NCBI GenBank assembly: GCA_020630955.1
Contig: JAHDIE010000040.1
Location: 1 to 32,562, forward strand
Reading direction: 5' to 3'
DNA from: Saprospiraceae bacterium
GTDB taxonomy: Bacteria > Bacteroidota > Bacteroidia > Chitinophagales > Saprospiraceae
DNA: 32,562 bases
The notes under the pieces are model-generated. The model did not search any database, had not been told where the DNA came from, and saw only the letters and a list, made by a program, of their open reading frames with translations. Of the stretch, positions 16,538 to 25,885 are shown piece after piece. Made by a program: the position numbers and the translations under genes. Position 1 is the stretch's first letter. Every line of letters begins with the position of its first letter.

Positions 16538-18399
16538 CTTCCCATATGAACTAAAAGTATTGAAATATCGGATGGAGATACTCCACTGATTCGACTTGCT
16601 TGACCAATGGTTCTTGGTTTCAATTCATTCAGTTTTTCTCTTGCCTCTGCTGAAAGGGCAGTAAGTTCTTCGTATTTAAAGTCTTCCTTAAGTGTTACTC
16701 CTTCAAGTCTATCCATTTTTTCAGCCATTTCTTTTTCTTTTTGGATATAGCCGGCATACTTCATGGTGTTTTCAGAAGTTTGCAAAGTATCAGAATCAAA
16801 TTTTTCTAAATCTTTATCGATAGTTGATACAAACTGTCTCATTTCAGGAATACCAATATTAGGTCTCAAAAGAATTCCTTTCAGTTTTACTTTTTGATTG
16901 ATTGGTTTTGATCCTTTGGCTTCCAGAAATGGATTGATTTCATCAGGACTTATACTTCTGTTTTCAAAAAACTTATTTATTTCTTTAATGCTAGTCTCCT
17001 TTTTTTCGATCTTAGACATTCTTTCTTCAAGATGATTCATCCCAATTGCTTGAACCAAAGGAGTTAATCTCATATCTGCTGTATCTTGTCTTAGCAAGAT
17101 TCGGAACTCTGCCCTTGATGTAAACATCCGATAGGGCTCTTTGGTCCCTTTATTGATAAGATCATCAATAAGCACACCGATATAGGCTTCAGATCTTTTT
17201 AATATGAATGGATCTTTGCTTGCTACATGTTGTGCTGCATTTATTCCTGCCATAAGGCCTTGAGCCGCTGCTTCTTCGTATCCTGTTGTTCCGTTGATTT
17301 GTCCTGCAAAGAATAGACCTGAGATTAATCTTGTTTCTAGAGATGCTTTTAACTGAGTAGGTTGAAAAAAGTCATATTCGATTGCATATCCGGGTCTAAA
17401 CATTTTCATGTTTTCAAATCCTGGTACTTTTTTGAGAGATTTATATTGTACGTCTTCAGGAAGAGAAGAGGAAAACCCATTGACATATATCTCGCAGGTG
17501 TTCCAACCTTCAGGTTCTACAAATAATTGATGTCGATCCCTATCTGCGAACCTATTAATTTTGTCTTCGATTGAAGGACAGTATCTTGGTCCTAGACCAC
17601 GTATCCTTCCATTAAACATTGGTGACTTATCAAAACCATCTTTTAGGCTATTGTGAACATCTGGATTGGTATAGCTTATGTGACAAGGAATTTGTTTTTG
17701 TAGGTTAGGTGTATCAGTAAAAGAAAATCTAGCTGGTTCCTTGTCTCCTTCTTGGACTTCCATTTTTGAGTAGTCTAAGGTTCGGCCATCTACCCGTGGA
17801 GGGGTTCCCGTTTTCATTCTTCCAGATTCGAAACCCAGGCTTTCTAATTGTTCAGTAATCCCTGTGGCAGCTTTTTCGCCAGCTCTTCCTCCTCCAAAAT
17901 TTTTATCTCCAATATGAATAAGACCATTTAAGAAAGTACCGTTTGTGAGTACTACTGACTTCGCAGGAATCTCCAGACCAATTCCAGTCTTGATTCCAAT
18001 GCAAACTTTATTTTTAACGACCAAACCAGTAACCATTTCTTGCCAGAAATCTATATTGGTGTTTTCTTCTAGCATATTTCTCCACTTTGCAGCAAACATC
18101 ATCCTATCGCTTTGAGCCCTTGGACTCCACATTGCTGGACCTTTTGATTTGTTGAGCATTCGAAATTGTACACGCGTATGATCAGTAACAATAGCTGTAT
18201 ATCCTCCCAAAGCATCAACTTCACGAACAATTTGGCCTTTTGCAACACCACCAATCGCAGGATTACAACTCATTTGAGCTATGGTGTTCATATTCATTGT
18301 GGCAAGAAGCACTTTTGCGCCCATATTTGCCGCAGCAACCGCTGCTTCGCAACCTGCATGACCGGCACCCACTACAATTACATCGTATTCTGGAAACAT
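16534..18399 (-). CDS. mnmG: tRNA uridine-5-carboxymethylaminomethyl modification enzyme MnmG (GidA)
   Basis: This 621-residue FAD enzyme works with the GTPase MnmE to add the (carboxy)methylaminomethyl group to U34 of certain tRNAs, using methylenetetrahydrofolate. The N-terminal FAD fold shows [14 protein letters not shown], followed by the family signatures [24 protein letters not shown] and [25 protein letters not shown] is the usual catalytic-domain segment, and the C-terminus ends in the helical tRNA/MnmE-binding domain with [17 protein letters not shown]. Length is standard (about 620-630). The zinc-ribbon gene overlaps its 3' end by four bases. A TAnnTTTG element precedes its ATG. folA, which takes part in the folate cycle, is far away in this window. 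Confidence 0.98.
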   Translation of the reverse strand: MFPEYDVIVVGAGHAGCEAAVAAANMGAKVLLATMNMNTIAQMSCNPAIGGVAKGQIVREVDALGGYTAIVTDHTRVQFRMLNKSKGPAMWSPRAQSDRMMFAAKWRNMLEENTNIDFWQEMVTGLVVKNKVCIGIKTGIGLEIPAKSVVLTNGTFLNGLIHIGDKNFGGGRAGEKAATGITEQLESLGFESGRMKTGTPPRVDGRTLDYSKMEVQEGDKEPARFSFTDTPNLQKQIPCHISYTNPDVHNSLKDGFDKSPMFNGRIRGLGPRYCPSIEDKINRFADRDRHQLFVEPEGWNTCEIYVNGFSSSLPEDVQYKSLKKVPGFENMKMFRPGYAIEYDFFQPTQLKASLETRLISGLFFAGQINGTTGYEEAAAQGLMAGINAAQHVASKDPFILKRSEAYIGVLIDDLINKGTKEPYRMFTSRAEFRILLRQDTADMRLTPLVQAIGMNHLEERMSKIEKKETSIKEINKFFENRSISPDEINPFLEAKGSKPINQKVKLKGILLRPNIGIPEMRQFVSTIDKDLEKFDSDTLQTSENTMKYAGYIQKEKEMAEKMDRLEGVTLKEDFKYEELTALSAEAREKLNELKPRTIGQASRISGVSPSDISILLVHMGR

Positions 18400-18415
18400 G
18401 ATTATTAAGTTACCA

Positions 18416-18423
18416 CAAAATTA
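18416..18423 (-). promoter_or_regulatory. Candidate Bacteroidota -7 promoter element for mnmG
   Basis: The minus strand reads TAATTTTG, matching TAnnTTTG, 16 bases before the mnmG ATG and downstream of the MerR-type gene's stop. Confidence 0.5.
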
Positions 18424-18441
18424 GACTAATTGTTACAATTA

Positions 18442-19329
18442 TCAAGACTGAGATACAGATACAAAGAAATCAATGACAGAATCCATATCATTAATGGTCA
18501 TGCAATTTTCATTTAAAGAATTGAAAGTAGAAAGTGTTTTGAATCCAGAAAAAACAAATCGGCAATCTTCAATTGAATTTGAAATGTAATTTACGTAAGT
18601 GTCTAGGCTATGATCTTTTAGTTCTTGATTAATAATTGTAAAAATATACTGAGGTTGCAAAATATGATAAGCATCCAAGACATCTTTAATGGTTAAATCA
18701 AATCCGACAAGAGTTACATTTAATCCTTTAGATTTTAAAATGTACATTAAGAACATTATGCTCAGTTCTTGTTTTTCTTCATAACTGAGATATAACATAA
18801 TTTTAGGTAGATTTGGATTTGATTGTTCTAATTTTTGTATTTCTCTAGCTGTTTTTTGTCTTAATATTCCGCTTATAAAACTTTCATGAACACTTTTAAT
18901 AGTCCCAGTTACCCAAAGTGTTGACAACTTTGTTAAGAAAGGATTAATTAGAATATCCATCGTTTTTTCGAAACCGTAATCATTAATATATTTGTCAAGA
19001 ATAACGTTAACTGCATATTCATCCATATTAATTACTGCAAAGCTCAATACATCCAATTGATCTTTAAAATGTTCTTCCGAATTGTTAAGTCTAGAAGTAT
19101 GCTCTTTAATTTGATCAGGGCTCATCTCAGCAATATGAGATATTTTAATTCCGTTTTTGTTTAGTATTGATATATTGAGGATACGTTTTAGATGATCTTC
19201 TGTATAGTATCTAATATTGGTTTTGGTTCTTTCGGGCTTAACGATGTTGTATCGTTTTTCCCAAATACGAAGCGTATGAGCCTTTACTCCAGTAATTTCT
19301 TCTATGTCTTTGATTGAATAGACGACCAT
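18442..19329 (-). CDS. MerR-family regulator with degenerate cobalamin-binding domain
   Basis: This 295-residue protein joins an N-terminal MerR winged helix (about 1-72: YSIKDIEEITGVKAHTLRIWEKRY, given here in part) to a four-helix plus Rossmann-like region related to the B12-binding domain of CarH/LitR light regulators. In the family, the cap motif W-x9-E-H and the base-off motif ExHxxG coordinate adenosylcobalamin. Here they read W139-x9-E149-S150 and E185-K-Q187-E-L-S190, so both histidines and the glycine are lost. The fold outline LKSKGLNVTLVGF is kept. It therefore probably no longer binds B12 in the usual way. It diverges from bshA across 100 bases and has its own TAnnTTTG element. 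Target genes are unknown; carotenoid or photolyase genes typical of relatives are not in the window. Confidence 0.87.
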   Translation of the reverse strand: MVVYSIKDIEEITGVKAHTLRIWEKRYNIVKPERTKTNIRYYTEDHLKRILNISILNKNGIKISHIAEMSPDQIKEHTSRLNNSEEHFKDQLDVLSFAVINMDEYAVNVILDKYINDYGFEKTMDILINPFLTKLSTLWVTGTIKSVHESFISGILRQKTAREIQKLEQSNPNLPKIMLYLSYEEKQELSIMFLMYILKSKGLNVTLVGFDLTIKDVLDAYHILQPQYIFTIINQELKDHSLDTYVNYISNSIEDCRFVFSGFKTLSTFNSLNENCMTINDMDSVIDFFVSVSQS

Positions 19330-19366
19330 TTCTAAATAGAGTCCTAATTTTATTGAACCTTTATGT

Positions 19367-19374
19367 CAAAATTA
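19367..19374 (-). promoter_or_regulatory. Candidate Bacteroidota -7 promoter element for the MerR-type gene
   Basis: The minus strand reads TAATTTTG, matching TAnnTTTG, 37 bases before the ATG at 19329. The element is identical to the one before mnmG. Confidence 0.45.
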
Positions 19375-19429
19375 AGTTTATTGTTCACTTTTTGTGCATT
19401 CAGTTGTTAATCATAAATAATCGAAACTA

Positions 19430-20560
19430 ATGAAAATAGGTATAGTGTGCTACCCAACTTACGGTGGTAGCGGTGTTTTAGCAACAGAATTAGGAATCGC
19501 ACTTGCACATCGTGGTCATCAAATTCACTTTATTACTTACAAAAAGCCGGCAAGATTGTTCGATTTTCACAAGAATATTTACTTCCATGAAGTAAATTCT
19601 TCAGAATATCCACTTTTTGAATATGCTCCTTATGAAACTGCGCTAGCAAGTAGGATGGTAGATATAGCTTTACATGAACAACTTGATGTGTTACATGTAC
19701 ACTATGCAATACCACATGCATCGGCTGCATTTATGGCCAAAAGTATATTGAAAGAAAAGAATATTCAGGTTCCAGTTGTTACAACCTTACATGGAACTGA
19801 CATAACATTGGTTGGCCTAGATGCTGCTTATCTTCCTGTTGTAGAATTTAGCATCAACCAATCTGATGTTGTTACTTCTGTTTCAGAGTCATTAAAGCAA
19901 CAAACAAAAGATTCATTTGAGGTCAAAACTGAGATAGAAGTAATCTATAATTTCATTGACGAAAACAAATTTTCTAGAAAGGAGGATTTGGATTTTAAGA
20001 ACTCTATTGCTCCTAATGGAGAGTTTGTACTGAGTCATACCTCAAACTTTAGGAAGTTGAAAAGAGTAGATGATGTTATCAGAATTTTTGAAGAAGTCTA
20101 TCGCAAAGTACCTGCAAAATTGTTGCTAATTGGTGATGGACCAGAGAGATCTACACTAGAGCAATTATGTCGAACGATTGGCTTATGCGATCAAATTGTA
20201 TTCTTAGGAAAGCAAGATGCTGTCGAACGATTACTTTCAATAAGTGACTTATTCATACTTCCTTCCGAACATGAAAGTTTTGGATTGGCAGCTTTGGAAG
20301 CACTTGCGACTAAGGTCCCAGTCATTTCAAGCAATGTAGGTGGAATACCAGAAGTAAATGTACATGGCGAAACAGGTTATCTTAGCGAAGTTGGCAATGT
20401 CAAAGAAATGGCTAAATATGCATTGGATATCTTACAAGACCCAGTTAAGCTACAGTTGTTCAGAGAAAATGCAATCAAAAAGGCCAATACTTTTTCTAAA
20501 GAATTAATTGTTCCTCAATATGAAAAAGTTTATCAAAAGGCAATAGATAAGTTCTCCTAA
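19430..20560 (+). CDS. bshA: N-acetyl-alpha-D-glucosaminyl L-malate synthase BshA
   Basis: This 376-residue GT4 glycosyltransferase joins GlcNAc from UDP-GlcNAc to L-malate, the first step of bacillithiol synthesis. Family features are the N-terminal MKIGIVCYPTYGGSGVLATELG, HVHYAIPHA, TTLHGTDITLVG, and the C-terminal donor-binding lobe with SNFRKLKRVDDVI, LIGDGPER and the E-x7-E segment SEHESFGLAALEAL. Length and motifs fit BshA closely. Bacillithiol is the main low-molecular thiol in Firmicutes and many Bacteroidota. bshB and bshC are not in the window. The gene diverges from the MerR-type regulator, which could control it, and meets rlmF tail to tail with 12 bases between stops. Confidence 0.96.
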   Translation: MKIGIVCYPTYGGSGVLATELGIALAHRGHQIHFITYKKPARLFDFHKNIYFHEVNSSEYPLFEYAPYETALASRMVDIALHEQLDVLHVHYAIPHASAAFMAKSILKEKNIQVPVVTTLHGTDITLVGLDAAYLPVVEFSINQSDVVTSVSESLKQQTKDSFEVKTEIEVIYNFIDENKFSRKEDLDFKNSIAPNGEFVLSHTSNFRKLKRVDDVIRIFEEVYRKVPAKLLLIGDGPERSTLEQLCRTIGLCDQIVFLGKQDAVERLLSISDLFILPSEHESFGLAALEALATKVPVISSNVGGIPEVNVHGETGYLSEVGNVKEMAKYALDILQDPVKLQLFRENAIKKANTFSKELIVPQYEKVYQKAIDKFS

Positions 20561-20572
20561 ACAAAATTATTT

Positions 20573-21487
20573 TTAAAATCTCCAAGTCAAAATTCTGCTA
20601 CTTTTATTTCCGGTCTGAATACTCATAATCCTTCTTTCTTTTGGACTGATATCCCGTAGCACTTTTTCTAATCTTTTTAAATTAGACTTTTTTGAAACCA
20701 AGGTGGTAAACCAATAACATTGTTTTGCAAAACGCTGACTTTCAATCATCATATTTTTGATAAATTGGTACTCCCCTCCTTTATAAATCAATTCGTGATG
20801 TTGTCCAGAAAAATTGCGATTTAGAGTCTTGTGGTTATTTGGTTTCAAATTTCTATTTTTTCTCAATGTTCCTTTTTCGGCATCTTCTAATGAGTTATGA
20901 AAGGGTGGGTTACAAATCGTGACATCTATTCTGTCTGATTCTTTAATGATGTTTTTATAAATATTCCTTGGGTTTTTTTGAAGCCTCAAATCGATTTTAC
21001 CTTTTATAAAATGGTTTTTGTTGACAATACTTTTGGCGTAATTCAGAGATTTAGAACTGATATCTGATGCGATAAAATTCCATTGATATTCACTTACTCC
21101 AATAATTGGGTAGATACAACTTGCGCCAGTACCAATGTCCAAACATGTAATCTTTGATCCCTTAGGAATTACTGAATGATTTGATTCTGCCAGAAGATCA
21201 GCGATGTGATGTAAATAATCTGCACGACCTGGAATTGGTGGGCACAGGTTTTCATCTGGGAAATCCCAATATTGTATACCATAATAAAACCTAAGAATCG
21301 CTTTGTTTAGCAGCTTTACCGCGGTATGATTAGAAAAATCAATTGTTTGATTACCTGCTTTATTCTTAATTAAAAAATTATCTAAAGCAGGAAGGGATGT
21401 AGACAATGCTTTGAAATCGTAGTTTTTTCGATTTTTATTCCTTTGGTGCAGTTCTTTTTTTTCCTGGAGGTTTTTCTCTTGTTTCAT
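20573..21487 (-). CDS. rlmF: 23S rRNA (adenine(1618)-N(6))-methyltransferase RlmF
   Basis: This 304-residue S-adenosylmethionine enzyme methylates A1618 of 23S rRNA. After a Lys-rich N-terminus come the family segment FYYGIQYWDFPDENLCPPIPGR (given in part as YYGIQYWDFP and CPPIPGRADYLHH), the SAM motif CLDIGTGASCIYPIIG (about 115-130), and the catalytic NPPF at 193-196 of ICNPPFHNS. Length fits the family (about 300). It follows porZ by 13 bases on the same strand, so it probably ends the dnaN-nadD-porZ-rlmF transcript. Confidence 0.95.
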   Translation of the reverse strand: MKQEKNLQEKKELHQRNKNRKNYDFKALSTSLPALDNFLIKNKAGNQTIDFSNHTAVKLLNKAILRFYYGIQYWDFPDENLCPPIPGRADYLHHIADLLAESNHSVIPKGSKITCLDIGTGASCIYPIIGVSEYQWNFIASDISSKSLNYAKSIVNKNHFIKGKIDLRLQKNPRNIYKNIIKESDRIDVTICNPPFHNSLEDAEKGTLRKNRNLKPNNHKTLNRNFSGQHHELIYKGGEYQFIKNMMIESQRFAKQCYWFTTLVSKKSNLKRLEKVLRDISPKERRIMSIQTGNKSSRILTWRF

Positions 21488-21500
21488 AGCTTGTCCAAGC

Positions 21501-23840
21501 TTACCGGACTACAAGAATCTTTGTAACGTAAGTATCTGGTTCATTGAAAACATCTGTTGTCGAGCTAAAAACCAGATATACCCCTGCTGCTACCTTTGAG
21601 GATCTATCATAATGTGTTCCATCCCAAATGGCTTGACCACCCAAAGCTGTGGTTTCAAAAACTAGTTTACCATTGAGATCTGTAATTTTTACATTTGCAT
21701 TTCTTGCTAATCCGTTTATAGCGATAGGTCCTTCATGATCTGGTGTTACTGGGTTTGGAAAAGCATAAACCTCTTGTCTATGTTTATCTGAAGTACCTGT
21801 TGCATCTGATCTATAAATCATGATTCCCTTTGCAGTGCCGATATACACTTCACCAGTTGATTCCTTGTATTCTAAATCAAGAATATCGTTATCAAACAAA
21901 GGCGAATTATCAGTTGTGAAATGGGCAATTTGTTCGTCTGTATTTGCACTTTGAACAAATACTCCATTTCTTGTTCCAAACCACTTTCGATTAGCGCCAT
22001 CGATCATGATCGTTTGGACCAGTTCTGTCTCTAATAAAAATGCAGGAATACCTTCTTGCACAAATTTTGGATGATTGGCATTACAGATCTCTTCATCAAG
22101 AACAGCAGATCCACATTCAAATACCATCGCTCCTTCTGTTGTTCCAAGCCAAACATCCCCAGTTAGATCAACGGCTAGAGTTTTTGCTGATCCTGCTGGC
22201 AATTCGTTGTTTCTGATAAATCGATAAGCATCACCATCGTTAGGGTCTTCCAATATCCCTCCAATATCATAGACCAATACTCCTCCATTATTTCCATTGA
22301 CAATCATCCATATATATCCAAAATCATCGATCACTAAATCTGATATATTCGAATTGGATCCAACATAAAAGTTAAACCAATTTCCATTATCAGTGTACAC
22401 TACCAATGGCTTCTCTGCGCCAAAATTAGCCATCCATAAATTATCATTCTCATCAAAAACCAAACTTGCTATTCTGGTTCTTGCTTCATCACCTATGGTA
22501 GGTCCTAATCCAGAATCTGGTGTGTTATATTGATCAAAAAAATCAATGATCTCATTGGATTCAGAATCATAAACATATAGACCCGCCCAATAAGATCCAG
22601 CAAAGGCAAGATCTTTAGATGGGTGAGCTGCTATGGTAAAGAAACTGGTCACTGAAGGCTCAATTTTATCTGTTGTTTTAAAATTTTGAATTATCCACTC
22701 GTTGTCTGTAAATTCATAAAAACCATCTTTATTAAAATTTACATTGAAATTATCATTAACACCTCCTGTCGCAACAAATAATTGATCGCCTTTGCTGTCC
22801 ATTTCGCTTACAGAGAAACCATAAGGAGTGTTATAGTTGATTTTTTCACAAGAAGCATCGATTCCTGTTTTATATCTCAATCTTTGATATCCATCCCCAC
22901 ACCATATTCTTCCTTGACCATCAACAGCTGCTCCATAAGATACATCTCCACAAAATTCATCAACGAAAGTAACTTCATTATTTTCATCAAAAAACACAAA
23001 TTGGCTTTGACCCGATTCATGCTTTAATACCAACATTACATGGTTATTATAAGCAATCATTTCTTGTGCAAAAAACTCTAAATCATCATAGGTATAAATG
23101 ATTTCAAAGGATTCTCCTCCATCATTGGAATGATATATATTATCATCTGCACCCAGAAAAATTGACTCACCGATTACATCAACAAATGTTGCATGATACA
23201 ACTCTCCAATGCCTGCAGTCGAATCCAATAATTTCCAGTCTCCAAAGAAACTCACATTAGCATTTGAGTTTAAATCTATTTTATAGCAACCTGATTCCAT
23301 GGCTGCAAATATTGTCGAACCTAAAATGCTAATGGCATTAACTTTTTCCGAAGGATTAGTTGTAAATCCAAACTCTAAGTTATCCAGATTGTATTGCAAG
23401 ATTCCAAAACCAGTTGCGAAATAGGCAAATTCACCATTCTTAGAAATACTTATATCATTGATTTTTTTACTTCCCTGTATGGAAGTATTAGAAAAGATAT
23501 CTCTTATTGTAAATATATTTTCAGGAGAAAAAATATCAATAATGCTATTGTTATAAGCAATGATAAGCTCACCTTTGTTTTCATTAAAAGCGATTTTGTC
23601 AACATTTATAGCGCTTAGCCCATCAATGGTGGAATAAAATTGAGGATTATCTATATCATCCTCATCTAAAACATAAATGCCAGAGTCAGCCCCATAAAAG
23701 ATTTTGCCATTGCCTGTAGCAACATGTTTTCCAGTGTTGATAGGGAGCAAAGATTTCCATTCTCCCAACATTAAGTCTGTCTGCGCAAAAGTAGTTGAAA
23801 AGAATAATAACGAAAGAAGGACCAAAAAGAAGCTACGCAT
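21501..23840 (-). CDS. porZ: Type IX secretion system protein PorZ
   Basis: This 779-residue exported protein has a signal peptide (to about residue 20), two beta-propeller domains made from two-component-regulator-propeller-like repeats (LGEWKSLLPINTGKHVA, IYVLDEDDIDN, FYSTIDGLSA, then repeats such as GDVWLGTTEGAMVF and KWFGTRNGVFV), and a C-terminal T9SS-type sorting domain with YAFPNPVTPDHEGPI and AAGVYLVF. In the family PorZ sits on the cell surface with PorU, PorV and PorQ, where the sortase attaches cargo to anionic lipopolysaccharide. The first in-frame start is TTG at 23846; the ATG at 23840 is preferred. An ordinary secreted propeller sensor is the alternative, but N-terminal and C-terminal features fit PorZ well. 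Confidence 0.85.
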   Translation of the reverse strand: MRSFFLVLLSLLFFSTTFAQTDLMLGEWKSLLPINTGKHVATGNGKIFYGADSGIYVLDEDDIDNPQFYSTIDGLSAINVDKIAFNENKGELIIAYNNSIIDIFSPENIFTIRDIFSNTSIQGSKKINDISISKNGEFAYFATGFGILQYNLDNLEFGFTTNPSEKVNAISILGSTIFAAMESGCYKIDLNSNANVSFFGDWKLLDSTAGIGELYHATFVDVIGESIFLGADDNIYHSNDGGESFEIIYTYDDLEFFAQEMIAYNNHVMLVLKHESGQSQFVFFDENNEVTFVDEFCGDVSYGAAVDGQGRIWCGDGYQRLRYKTGIDASCEKINYNTPYGFSVSEMDSKGDQLFVATGGVNDNFNVNFNKDGFYEFTDNEWIIQNFKTTDKIEPSVTSFFTIAAHPSKDLAFAGSYWAGLYVYDSESNEIIDFFDQYNTPDSGLGPTIGDEARTRIASLVFDENDNLWMANFGAEKPLVVYTDNGNWFNFYVGSNSNISDLVIDDFGYIWMIVNGNNGGVLVYDIGGILEDPNDGDAYRFIRNNELPAGSAKTLAVDLTGDVWLGTTEGAMVFECGSAVLDEEICNANHPKFVQEGIPAFLLETELVQTIMIDGANRKWFGTRNGVFVQSANTDEQIAHFTTDNSPLFDNDILDLEYKESTGEVYIGTAKGIMIYRSDATGTSDKHRQEVYAFPNPVTPDHEGPIAINGLARNANVKITDLNGKLVFETTALGGQAIWDGTHYDRSSKVAAGVYLVFSSTTDVFNEPDTYVTKILVVR

Positions 23841-23882
23841 TGTCAATTTATCGATTTCAATTATAACGAAGATGGGATGATT

Positions 23883-24455
23883 TTATTTGTAAAGCGTTGA
23901 TTTTTCCAAGTAATCATGTACAGCGTCCGGAACAAGATATTTAATACTTTTCCCATTTTTGATTTCTTTTCTGATATAACTAGCTGATATGTGCATCAAT
24001 GGAGCTTCAAAAAGCTTGACGTTTTGATGATCATGTAATTCTCCCAACTCATATTCTGGCCTATTATAGACATAAACCTGGTGATGCTCCAAGATATATT
24101 CATAATTTTTCCATTTTGGTAAAGACAACAAATTATCTCCACCCATAATTAATACAAATTTCTTATTTGGGTATTTCTCTTTTAAAAAAGCCAACGTGTC
24201 TACTGTATATGATGGTTGTGGAAGATTAAATTCAATGTTGGAAGAACGAATCTGAAGACTGTCTCCAATCGCAAGGTTTACAAGATGTAGTCTATCACTA
24301 TCCTTTGCAAGGGATTTTTTTTCTTTAAAAGGGTTTTGAGGAGAGACAACCATCCATAGTTCATCCAAATCTGTATGATTGATCATATAGTTAGCAATAA
24401 TCATATGCCCTACATGTACTGGATTAAAGGACCCAAAAAATAATCCGACTTTCAC
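23883..24455 (-). CDS. nadD: Nicotinate-nucleotide adenylyltransferase NadD
   Basis: This 190-residue enzyme transfers AMP from ATP to nicotinate mononucleotide in NAD synthesis. The nucleotidyltransferase motif GSFNPVHVGH (8-17, with His14 and His17) and the C-terminal ISASYIRKEIKNGKSI, equivalent to the family ISxTxIR, are visible. FVLIMGGDNLLSLPKWKNY is the central family segment. The start is a GTG; no ATG lies near. It follows dnaN by 9 bases and precedes porZ. Confidence 0.95.
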   Translation of the reverse strand: MKVGLFFGSFNPVHVGHMIIANYMINHTDLDELWMVVSPQNPFKEKKSLAKDSDRLHLVNLAIGDSLQIRSSNIEFNLPQPSYTVDTLAFLKEKYPNKKFVLIMGGDNLLSLPKWKNYEYILEHHQVYVYNRPEYELGELHDHQNVKLFEAPLMHISASYIRKEIKNGKSIKYLVPDAVHDYLEKSTLYK

Positions 24456-24464
24456 TTTAGCTAA

Positions 24465-25580
24465 TTAGTGGCTTCTCATGACTGGCATGATCAACATTAA
24501 AAGGTTTTCGTTTTCAATTTGCTCGACTGGAACAATTATTCCTGCTCTTGTTGGGTTAGACATTTCAATTTGAATTTCTTCAGGTTTTAAAACGCCTAGC
24601 ATTTCAATGAGGAATTTTGCATTGAAGCCAATCTGCATTGTTTCACCACCGTATTCGCAGGAGATATCTTCATTGGCTTCATTTGAAAAGTCCAAATCCT
24701 TTGCAGAAATGTTTAAACTATTATCCCCAAGGTTCAGCACGACTTGATTTGTTGTTTTATTGGCATAGATTGCTATTCTTCTCAAGGATGAGAGAAAGTC
24801 TGATCTTCCAATAGAAAGCACATTATTATTATCTACAGGGATTACTGCATTATAATCTGGATACTTGGCATCGATTAATCTTAGTATGTAGCTTGTATCC
24901 TTAAAGTCAATAAAAATATTCTTTTGATTATATGCCAGAGTAACTTCCTCGTCATCCGGCAAGGCATTTTTTAGAAGTGACAAACCTTTTTTAGGGACTA
25001 TGATCGAGCTACTTTCTTCAGATTCTATATTTCCAATGCTATACTTGACTAATTTGTGAGCATCTGTAGCAACAAAAATAATCTTGTTGTAATCGATCTG
25101 AAAAAGCACACCTGTCATGGCTATTCTTAGTTCATCATTGCTTGTTGCAAACAAAGTATGAGTAAGTCCATTTGCTAAACTGGAAGAATTGATAACAATC
25201 TCATTTGTATTGTCTCGTTCCGGTAGTTTTGGAAAATCTTCAGGTTTATCTCCTGACAATTTGTATTTACCATACTGAGATTTGATGGTAACGCCATAAG
25301 TTTCCTCATCAACAGAAATGGTTATTGGGTGTTCTGGCAGGCTTTTAATGGTATTCAATAAAATTGTAGCCGGAATAGCAACAGAAAAGTTAGAATCGGC
25401 AACGACTGCTAGTTTGGAAATAATGGTCGTTTCTAAATTTGTGGACCTTATGGTAAGGGTATTCTTTTTGATCCCAAATAAGAAATCTTCAAGAATTGGT
25501 AAAACTGGATTAGAGCTTACAGCACCGTGTACTACTTGTAATTTTTTTAATAACTCTGTTGCAGATACTTCAAACTTCAT
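24465..25580 (-). CDS. dnaN: DNA polymerase III subunit beta (sliding clamp)
   Basis: This 371-residue clamp encircles DNA and holds polymerase III in place. It has three repeats of the clamp fold: N-terminal FEVSATELLKKLQVVHGAVSS and LPILEDFLFGI, the central LTHTLFATSNDELRIAMTGVLF, and the C-terminal IGFNAKFLIEMLGVLKPEEI with the terminal LLMLIMPVMRSH, which matches the family PMR.. ending that forms the partner-binding pocket. Length matches the family. dnaA, gyrB and recF are not adjacent, as often in Bacteroidota. It starts the colinear run with nadD, porZ and rlmF. Confidence 0.97.
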   Translation of the reverse strand: MKFEVSATELLKKLQVVHGAVSSNPVLPILEDFLFGIKKNTLTIRSTNLETTIISKLAVVADSNFSVAIPATILLNTIKSLPEHPITISVDEETYGVTIKSQYGKYKLSGDKPEDFPKLPERDNTNEIVINSSSLANGLTHTLFATSNDELRIAMTGVLFQIDYNKIIFVATDAHKLVKYSIGNIESEESSSIIVPKKGLSLLKNALPDDEEVTLAYNQKNIFIDFKDTSYILRLIDAKYPDYNAVIPVDNNNVLSIGRSDFLSSLRRIAIYANKTTNQVVLNLGDNSLNISAKDLDFSNEANEDISCEYGGETMQIGFNAKFLIEMLGVLKPEEIQIEMSNPTRAGIIVPVEQIENENLLMLIMPVMRSH

Positions 25581-25885
25581 TTTGACCTTATTATTTCAAT
25601 GCAATATCTTAAAAAAACTCCTAATAATTGATATAATGCTAATATATAAAGGTCTAAGGACGATAAGCTTTTAGATATACTTGTTGGGAACATGTATTTT
25701 ACTTATTTACCCAATTTTTTTGATTTTCACTTCCGTAAATTAGACACGGTCGTCAAAAAAGCTTGTTTTCTAGATAACAAGACACTTTTATGGTATAAAA
25801 TTTATCCTTCATGAATGGTTATTAATGCCACAGTACTTCAAATAATCACTAATATTGCTTTTTATTTGCAGAAAATTACGGCAAT
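25581..25885. other. Intergenic region between divergent dnaN and the M16 gene
   Basis: These 305 AT-rich bases hold no gene. No DnaA-box cluster of TTATnCACA type is seen. The only structure found is an inverted repeat at 25762-25781 (CTTGTT, 8-base loop, AACAAG), followed on the minus strand by six Ts. No exact TAnnTTTG element was found for either gene. Confidence 0.5.

Noticed and set aside
25581-25885. Replication origin beside dnaN
   Set aside because: No DnaA-box cluster or dnaA gene is present; dnaN often lies away from the origin in Bacteroidota.
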